Source: a virus
Strand: one strand, 5' to 3'
Length of the DNA: 24,389 bases
Virus record (IMG/VR): IMGVR_UViG_3300044846_001183
Span: 1 to 24,389 of that record
Shown here: positions 21,039-24,389 of the stretch, piece by piece
How positions within the stretch are numbered: the stretch's first letter is position 1
Layout of the letters: every line of letters begins with the position of its first letter
Made by a program: the position numbers and the translations under genes
Notes under the pieces: model-generated
What the model was told of the DNA's origin: nothing
The model's input: only the letters and a program-made list of their open reading frames with translations
Databases searched by the model: none

Positions 21039-21532
21039 CAGCGCTGCTGCTGGCTCTGTCACTGCTCACTGGCAGTGCAGGATCAGACCTCACGCCAGAG
21101 ACTGCAAGCGGTGTGCCGGTCAGCGGCTTGGCGACCTGGTATGGATCACGAAACCCAGCAAAGGAGTATTGCGTCGGTGGGTACAGGCGGACCTGCTCGC
21201 CGTACAAGTCCAAGGCTGAAGGCGGCCGCGGCGGCGAGTTGGTGATGTACGCAGCGGTGCCGCGCTGGCGCTGGGGCGACAAACCGTTTAGACTGCGCGT
21301 CTGCCGGAAGGACGATCCGACTCGGTGTGTGATTGTGGTCGCACGCGACTCTTGTGGACGATGTAGGAAGGACATACTAAAGCCGTGGACATCTCGCAGC
21401 CTAGCAATCGATCTAAGTCCAACCGCGTTCTCTCTTCTCGCGCCGCTCGGCAGAGGAATAGTGCAAGTGACCATCGAGGACTACCCATTGAGCAGCGAGA
21501 GTTTCAACAGTCCTGTGCGGCGTGGTCTCTGA
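21035..21532 (+). CDS. Exported RlpA-like double-psi beta-barrel protein (apparent AUA start)
   Basis: The core matches RlpA/DPBB cell-wall proteins: GLATWYGSRNPAKEYCVGGY, MYAAVPRW, FRLRVCRKDDPTRCVIVVARDSCGRC (Asp in RDSCG), then SLAIDLSPTAFSLLAPLGRGIVQVTIE (IDLS motif). RlpA-type domains cleave or bind peptidoglycan glycan. The usual ATG/GTG rule puts the start at GTG 21113, without an export signal. The frame is open further upstream and encodes a clear signal peptide (TALLLALSLLTGSAGS) directly after an ATA at 21035, preceded by GGGGA (21023-21027). ATA here forms ATAA with the previous stop, one transition from the common ATGA. CTG 21008 is an alternative start. Several Cys may form disulphides once outside. 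The 3' end overlaps the next frame by 148 bases. Confidence 0.72.
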   Translation: MTALLLALSLLTGSAGSDLTPETASGVPVSGLATWYGSRNPAKEYCVGGYRRTCSPYKSKAEGGRGGELVMYAAVPRWRWGDKPFRLRVCRKDDPTRCVIVVARDSCGRCRKDILKPWTSRSLAIDLSPTAFSLLAPLGRGIVQVTIEDYPLSSESFNSPVRRGL

Positions 21533-21834
21533 AACTCGGAGTCAAACTGAACGCACTCTTCAACCTGATGCCGCAATACGGCAAGAGTGTTCACTGGGCG
21601 CGAGAGCGCTACTACGGTGGCACCTTCGTCACCGACGCTGACATCTTTTGGGTCAAGTCACGCATTGAGGATCAGCCAGATGATTCCCTCATCGCCAAGT
21701 TGCACCGCTACACGGCCGCAGTTGATCTGATGTGCCGAGTGTGTGCAGGCGACGAGAACACCACACCGACCTGCTGGGATCAGACCTGCCCACTCCGATC
21801 CGTCTCCCCACTTCCACTCAGGAATCCAAAGTGA
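21385..21834 (+). CDS. Cys-rich phage protein with CxxC...CxxxxC motif
   Basis: The C-terminal half reads AKLHRYTAAVDLMCRVCAGD, then CWDQTCPLRSVSPLPL, a zinc-site pattern that I recall from other phage genomes as an uncharacterised family. The middle (LNALFNLMPQYGKSVHWARERYYGG, DADIFWVKSRI) is alpha-helical with aromatics. The only ATG/GTG/TTG start before it, GTG 21385, lies 148 bases inside the RlpA-like gene and has a distant SD (GGAAGG); an internal ATG at 21568 is an alternative that would avoid the overlap. The first ~45 residues may therefore be untranslated. The stop overlaps a GTG at 21831. Confidence 0.6.
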   Translation: MDISQPSNRSKSNRVLSSRAARQRNSASDHRGLPIEQREFQQSCAAWSLKLGVKLNALFNLMPQYGKSVHWARERYYGGTFVTDADIFWVKSRIEDQPDDSLIAKLHRYTAAVDLMCRVCAGDENTTPTCWDQTCPLRSVSPLPLRNPK

Positions 21835-22034
21835 TGCGCTACGCTTTATTGGCGACAGCGCGGCCGTTTGGCGTGCTGCTGTCACTCGCCCTGCCGGTGG
21901 AGTCCTCCCATCGGCAGGGTCTAACCTGGGGCAGCGTAGACGCTTGCACGACCACTATGGCTATCGCCGGTCAGCAAGGAACGAGTGGTGCAACTCCACT
22001 CCTGCTCCACCACTACAGGAGGGCAAATGGCTAA
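21831..22034 (+). CDS. Possible small protein of uncertain frame
   Basis: GTG 21831/ATG 21834 forms the usual GTGA overlap with the preceding gene and opens a 67-codon frame whose first residues are hydrophobic (YALLATARPFGVLLSLALPV). The rest is polar without recognisable motifs. The +2 phase of the same stretch is also open and reads protein-like (ALRFIGDSAAVWRAAVTRPAGG, RRLHDHYGYR), but has no start codon nearby. Either frame could be the real one, or the region could belong to a frameshifted longer product. Confidence in this exact gene is low. Confidence 0.35.
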   Translation: MMRYALLATARPFGVLLSLALPVESSHRQGLTWGSVDACTTTMAIAGQQGTSGATPLLLHHYRRANG

Positions 22035-22434
22035 GGCGCAGGACAAGTTCACCGTACTCAGGGGATGGGTAGCCGACGCGCAGGTAATGCTTGGCGTTGA
22101 TTCGTGGGAACTCACCATCGTTGAGGCCGCATCCGATGTTGATGCCTGGGCGGACATTGATGCACACGCGCAACAGCCAACCGCTGACCTTCGCGTCAGC
22201 CACGACTTCTGGACGCAGACTCCAGAGAAGCAGCGCCTCATCCTGACTCACGAGTTGCTGCACCTAGTGCTCGCTCGATATGCGCGCGTCACTGAGACGC
22301 TTGAGGAGTCACTCGGCAAGTTGGCGTGGGCTGTCCTAGAGCCACAACTGGAGGACGCAGAAGAGCGCGCGACCGAGCATCTCGCTCGCATCATCGCTCC
22401 CTATCTGAGCCTCCCTAACTTCCCCAAGGCGTGA
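22027..22434 (+). CDS. Mini-metallopeptidase with HExxH motif
   Basis: The 135-residue protein starts at ATG 22027 with AGGAGGG at 22017-22023. It contains HELLH (His75, Glu76, His79) on a hydrophobic helix (LILTHELLHLVLARY), the zincin active-site signature. A third ligand may come from Glu113 or Glu117 in the C-terminal helix (EDAEERATEHLARIIAPYL). The N-terminal part is alpha-beta (DSWELTIVEAASD, TADLRVSHDFW). Size and plan resemble small ImmA/IrrE- or SprT-like phage peptidases, which act inside the cell on regulators or DNA-bound proteins. There is no signal peptide. Substrate unknown. Confidence 0.8.
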   Translation: MAKAQDKFTVLRGWVADAQVMLGVDSWELTIVEAASDVDAWADIDAHAQQPTADLRVSHDFWTQTPEKQRLILTHELLHLVLARYARVTETLEESLGKLAWAVLEPQLEDAEERATEHLARIIAPYLSLPNFPKA

Positions 22435-22763
22435 AGCGCACCCAGCGCCCCTGCCTGACCTGCGGCGTACTCACTACGCACGGTGACCGCTGCAATGTCT
22501 GTGGACCGCGTAAGGCGACAGAGTGGGCGCGCAACCGTGGACCATCGCCGTATCGAACGCCTGACTGGCGGAGGCTCTCGATCCAGAAGCGCAAAGAGGT
22601 TCCCTTCTGCGAACTGTGCGGCCAGAGGGATAACAACCCAAGCAACCCACTCACCGCCGATCATCTCGTTCCACTGGCTGAGGGTGGCGCGTTGATCGTG
22701 CCGACCTATATGCTGAGGACGCTATGCAGGACCTGTCACGGCAAGGTGACTAAGCACAAGTAG
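22431..22763 (+). CDS. HNH endonuclease
   Basis: The 110-residue protein uses GTG 22431 (GTGA overlap). The HNH core is clear: CELC (60-63), ADHLVPL (Asp77, His78), then LCRTCHGKVTK (Cys99, Cys102, His103). A second Cys pair set at the N-terminus (CLTC 8-11, CNVC 21-24) makes another zinc ribbon. YRTPDWRRLSIQKRKEVPF is typical of phage HNH proteins that work with terminase in packaging. Such genes often lie next to the small terminase; terminase was not found in this window, but the genome end or the packaging genes may lie just beyond 24389 or before 1. Confidence 0.9.
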   Translation: MKRTQRPCLTCGVLTTHGDRCNVCGPRKATEWARNRGPSPYRTPDWRRLSIQKRKEVPFCELCGQRDNNPSNPLTADHLVPLAEGGALIVPTYMLRTLCRTCHGKVTKHK

Positions 22764-22772
22764 GAGGACTCA

Positions 22773-23978
22773 ATGGCAAAGATCGTCGCAGTCTCTAACA
22801 CGCCAATGGCACCAACCGGCTATGGCACGCAGATCGCGCAACTCGGAATGCGCGCACTCGCCGCAGGTCACGACTTCAGCGTGGCTGCCAACTACGGCGC
22901 TCCTGTGAATATGGAGTGGAACGGCATCAAGATCTACGCAGAGGGTTTGCTGAAGTACGCCAACGACTCAGGTCCAGAGAACATTGCTTTGGCTGCTCGT
23001 GACGGTGGCTTCGGCCTGACCCTGTTCGATGTGTGGACTGGTGTCGCCGATGGCTGGCACGAGTTGCCACTCGTCTGCTGGGTGCCGGTGGATCACTCGC
23101 CTGTGCCACGCCGTGTGGCTGAGTGGTGCATCAAGGGTGGCAACAAGTACATCGTGGCAATGAGCAAGAACGGTGAGCGGCTTCTGCTAGAGGCTGGCGT
23201 ACCACGAGACCGCCTGACCTACATCCCTCACGCCATTGACCGCTCAATCTGGAATGCGGATGTGCAGCCAGTCCGCGAGATGCTCCGCGTGCCAGAGGGC
23301 GCGCACCTGACCATCATCACGGCGATGAACAAGGGGAAGCGCAAGTCGTTCCCTGAGATGCTCACCGCCTGGGTGCGCCTAGCGCAGACGCACGAGGATG
23401 CCTACCTGTACCTGCACACCGACAAGTGGGGTCATATGGACGGCATCAACCTAATCCCTTTGCTCAAAGCGCTCAACGCGCCAGAGGATCGCATCCGCTG
23501 GGTGAACTCAGTCCAGATGCGTGCTGGCGTACCGGCAGAGATGGTGGCAAGCCTAATGCGCTCTGCCGATGTGCTGCTCCTAGCCTCACGCTCTGAGGGC
23601 TTCGGTCTCCCTGTCATTGAGGCACAGGCCGTAGGCACTCCAGTCATCGTCACTGACCACACGGCGCAGCCAGAGTTAGTGCGTGACCACGGTCACATCG
23701 TCAAGGGTCAAGAGCACTGGGAAGACTTCCACGAGGCGTTCAGCAAGATCCCTAATGTGGACGCGATCTACTTTGCCCTGCTGGCTAACTATGCGTCGAC
23801 CAAGCGCGGCGAGATCAACCGTGAGGCACTCGCCGCAACGATGGACGAGTACGATGCTGACAAGGTCTACGCAGAGAAGTGGGAGCCGCTGTTCAAGTCC
23901 ATCCAGTCAGGCAAGATCCGACTTGGCATTGGACAGACAGAGGTTGCCAACCGCGCACAGCGCCGAGCCAAGAAGTGA
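22773..23978 (+). CDS. GT-B fold glycosyltransferase (GT4-like)
   Basis: A sugar-transfer enzyme of 401 residues. The N-terminal half begins with VAVSNTPMAPTGYGTQIAQL, a typical acceptor-domain start with a Gly-rich loop. The second domain has LTIITAMNKGKRKSFPEMLTAW, then a helix pair and SRSEGFGLPVIEAQAVGTPVIV, where the E-x7-E motif (about 275-283) binds the donor nucleotide sugar. The order is that of GT4 enzymes. Targets could be phage DNA bases, virion proteins or host surface glycans. No base-modifying enzymes are seen in this window. The SD TAGGAGGA (22761-22768) is strong. The C-terminal ~20 residues are basic (NRAQRRAKK). Confidence 0.88.
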   Translation: MAKIVAVSNTPMAPTGYGTQIAQLGMRALAAGHDFSVAANYGAPVNMEWNGIKIYAEGLLKYANDSGPENIALAARDGGFGLTLFDVWTGVADGWHELPLVCWVPVDHSPVPRRVAEWCIKGGNKYIVAMSKNGERLLLEAGVPRDRLTYIPHAIDRSIWNADVQPVREMLRVPEGAHLTIITAMNKGKRKSFPEMLTAWVRLAQTHEDAYLYLHTDKWGHMDGINLIPLLKALNAPEDRIRWVNSVQMRAGVPAEMVASLMRSADVLLLASRSEGFGLPVIEAQAVGTPVIVTDHTAQPELVRDHGHIVKGQEHWEDFHEAFSKIPNVDAIYFALLANYASTKRGEINREALAATMDEYDADKVYAEKWEPLFKSIQSGKIRLGIGQTEVANRAQRRAKK

Positions 23979-24187
23979 TCGAACACCTATGCAAGCCTGG
24001 CGATATCCGTGGGCTTGGCAAGCGCCGAGCCTGCGCTCGCGTCTTGTACTGCAACCAGTGCAAGCGCGACATCGTGCCAGATGCTCCGACCTGCGGCGAG
24101 TGCAGTTACTGCCGCCGCACCCAAGACCGTAAGGCAGGCAAGCCCCACTGGGCTGGCAAGGACTGGGTACCTAGTGCCGCTGTATGA
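23975..24187 (+). CDS. Cys-rich zinc-ribbon protein
   Basis: The 70-residue protein uses GTG 23975 (GTGA overlap with the glycosyltransferase). Cys residues lie at C6 and C21, CNQC (27-30), then CGECSYC (41-47), followed by Arg-rich and Trp-containing sequence (RRTQDRKAGKPHWAGKDW). The CxxC...CxxCxxC pattern indicates at least one zinc site, probably contacting nucleic acid. Its 3' end overlaps the next gene by 14 bases. No named family is recognised. Confidence 0.68.
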   Translation: MIEHLCKPGDIRGLGKRRACARVLYCNQCKRDIVPDAPTCGECSYCRRTQDRKAGKPHWAGKDWVPSAAV

Positions 24188-24368
24188 GTTCAAGTGTCCG
24201 ACCTGCGGCCGCATTGAAGAGCGCTTGCAGTCTGGCTTTGAGCCAGTCGTTCCGCGCTGCGAGTGTGGACCTTGGATGATCCTGCAACTCACACCGAGCG
24301 CAGTGATCTACAAGGGCAAGGGCTGGGCGAAGCGTGATCGCTCTAAGGGAGGGCGGTCAAAATCATAA
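24174..24368 (+). CDS. FmdB-like zinc-ribbon protein
   Basis: The 64-residue protein opens PLYEFKCPTCGRIEERLQS, the hallmark of the FmdB/CxxC_CxxC_SSSS family, with a second Cys pair CEC in VPRCECG and the closing segment LTPSAVIYKGKGWAKRD, also typical of that family. FmdB-like proteins are small putative regulators and are common in freshwater and marine phages. GTG 24174 is in the correct position for the PLYEF start. No SD is obvious, but it overlaps the previous gene. A much longer upstream reading of the same frame is rejected, because the family begins at this residue. Confidence 0.78.
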   Translation: MPLYEFKCPTCGRIEERLQSGFEPVVPRCECGPWMILQLTPSAVIYKGKGWAKRDRSKGGRSKS

Positions 24369-24389
24369 AAAGCGTGCGTGGTACAGTAC

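Noticed and set aside
24009-24173. Longer reading of the FmdB-like frame
   Set aside because: The family begins at the PLYEF segment, and the upstream part overlaps the zinc-ribbon gene in another frame with no similarity to anything.
24369-24389. GTAC-containing end of the window as a promoter or tRNA start
   Set aside because: Only 21 bases are available and no element can be supported.

Overview
The window is a contiguous piece of a tailed double-stranded DNA phage genome with siphovirus architecture. All supported genes lie on the + strand. They are packed tightly, most often joined by 4-base overlaps in which the TGA stop of one gene lies inside the ATG or GTG start of the next. No stretch over 300 bases lacks a gene. 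I see no tRNA, rRNA, CRISPR array, insertion sequence, integrase or repressor. The DNA is moderately GC-rich, with many GTG starts and strong Shine-Dalgarno (SD) sites. Together with a C39-like endolysin and Pro/Ser/Glu-rich exported linkers, this points tentatively to an actinobacterial host; that is inference only.

Positions 1-15075 form the late operon. In order it holds the tail end of a small membrane protein, the HK97-type portal, a HAD-module-prohead protease fusion, the major capsid protein, and head-completion and connector genes. These are followed by the tail terminator, tail tube, a tail assembly chaperone pair that looks like a programmed -1 frameshift, a gp10-like protein, a short tape measure, a baseplate or hub protein and an S74-tipped tail fibre. 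The lysis region comes last: an XhlA-like holin candidate, an exported PA14 protein with a long Pro/Ser/Glu linker, a two-TM holin candidate, a small acidic protein, and a C39-like endolysin whose C-terminal half has its own near-perfect ribosome binding site. A zinc-ribbon microprotein and a 12-bp hairpin close the block.

Positions 15076-15245 are the main control region: the late hairpin, a sigma70-like promoter (TTGACG, 18 bases, TATGCT), a leader hairpin and a strong RBS.

Positions 15246-24389 are the early/middle block, devoted to DNA metabolism and accessory functions. It starts with three small proteins, then a YqaJ/lambda-type exonuclease, a PD-(D/E)XK-like protein and a Rad52-like annealing protein, forming a recombination pair. 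After a hairpin come a replisome-organizer-like HTH protein, endonuclease VII, another PD-(D/E)XK nuclease, a dNMP kinase, small proteins and a third resolvase-like nuclease. The block ends with an exported RlpA-like double-psi barrel protein, a Cys-rich protein, a HExxH mini-metallopeptidase, an HNH nuclease, a GT-B glycosyltransferase and two zinc-ribbon proteins.

The most notable points are two structural or lysis genes with in-frame internal start sites that would yield separate C-terminal products, an apparent AUA start created by an ATGA-to-ATAA junction in front of a secreted cell-wall protein, the exported PA14 protein inside the lysis cassette, and hairpins placed after the most highly expressed structural genes.
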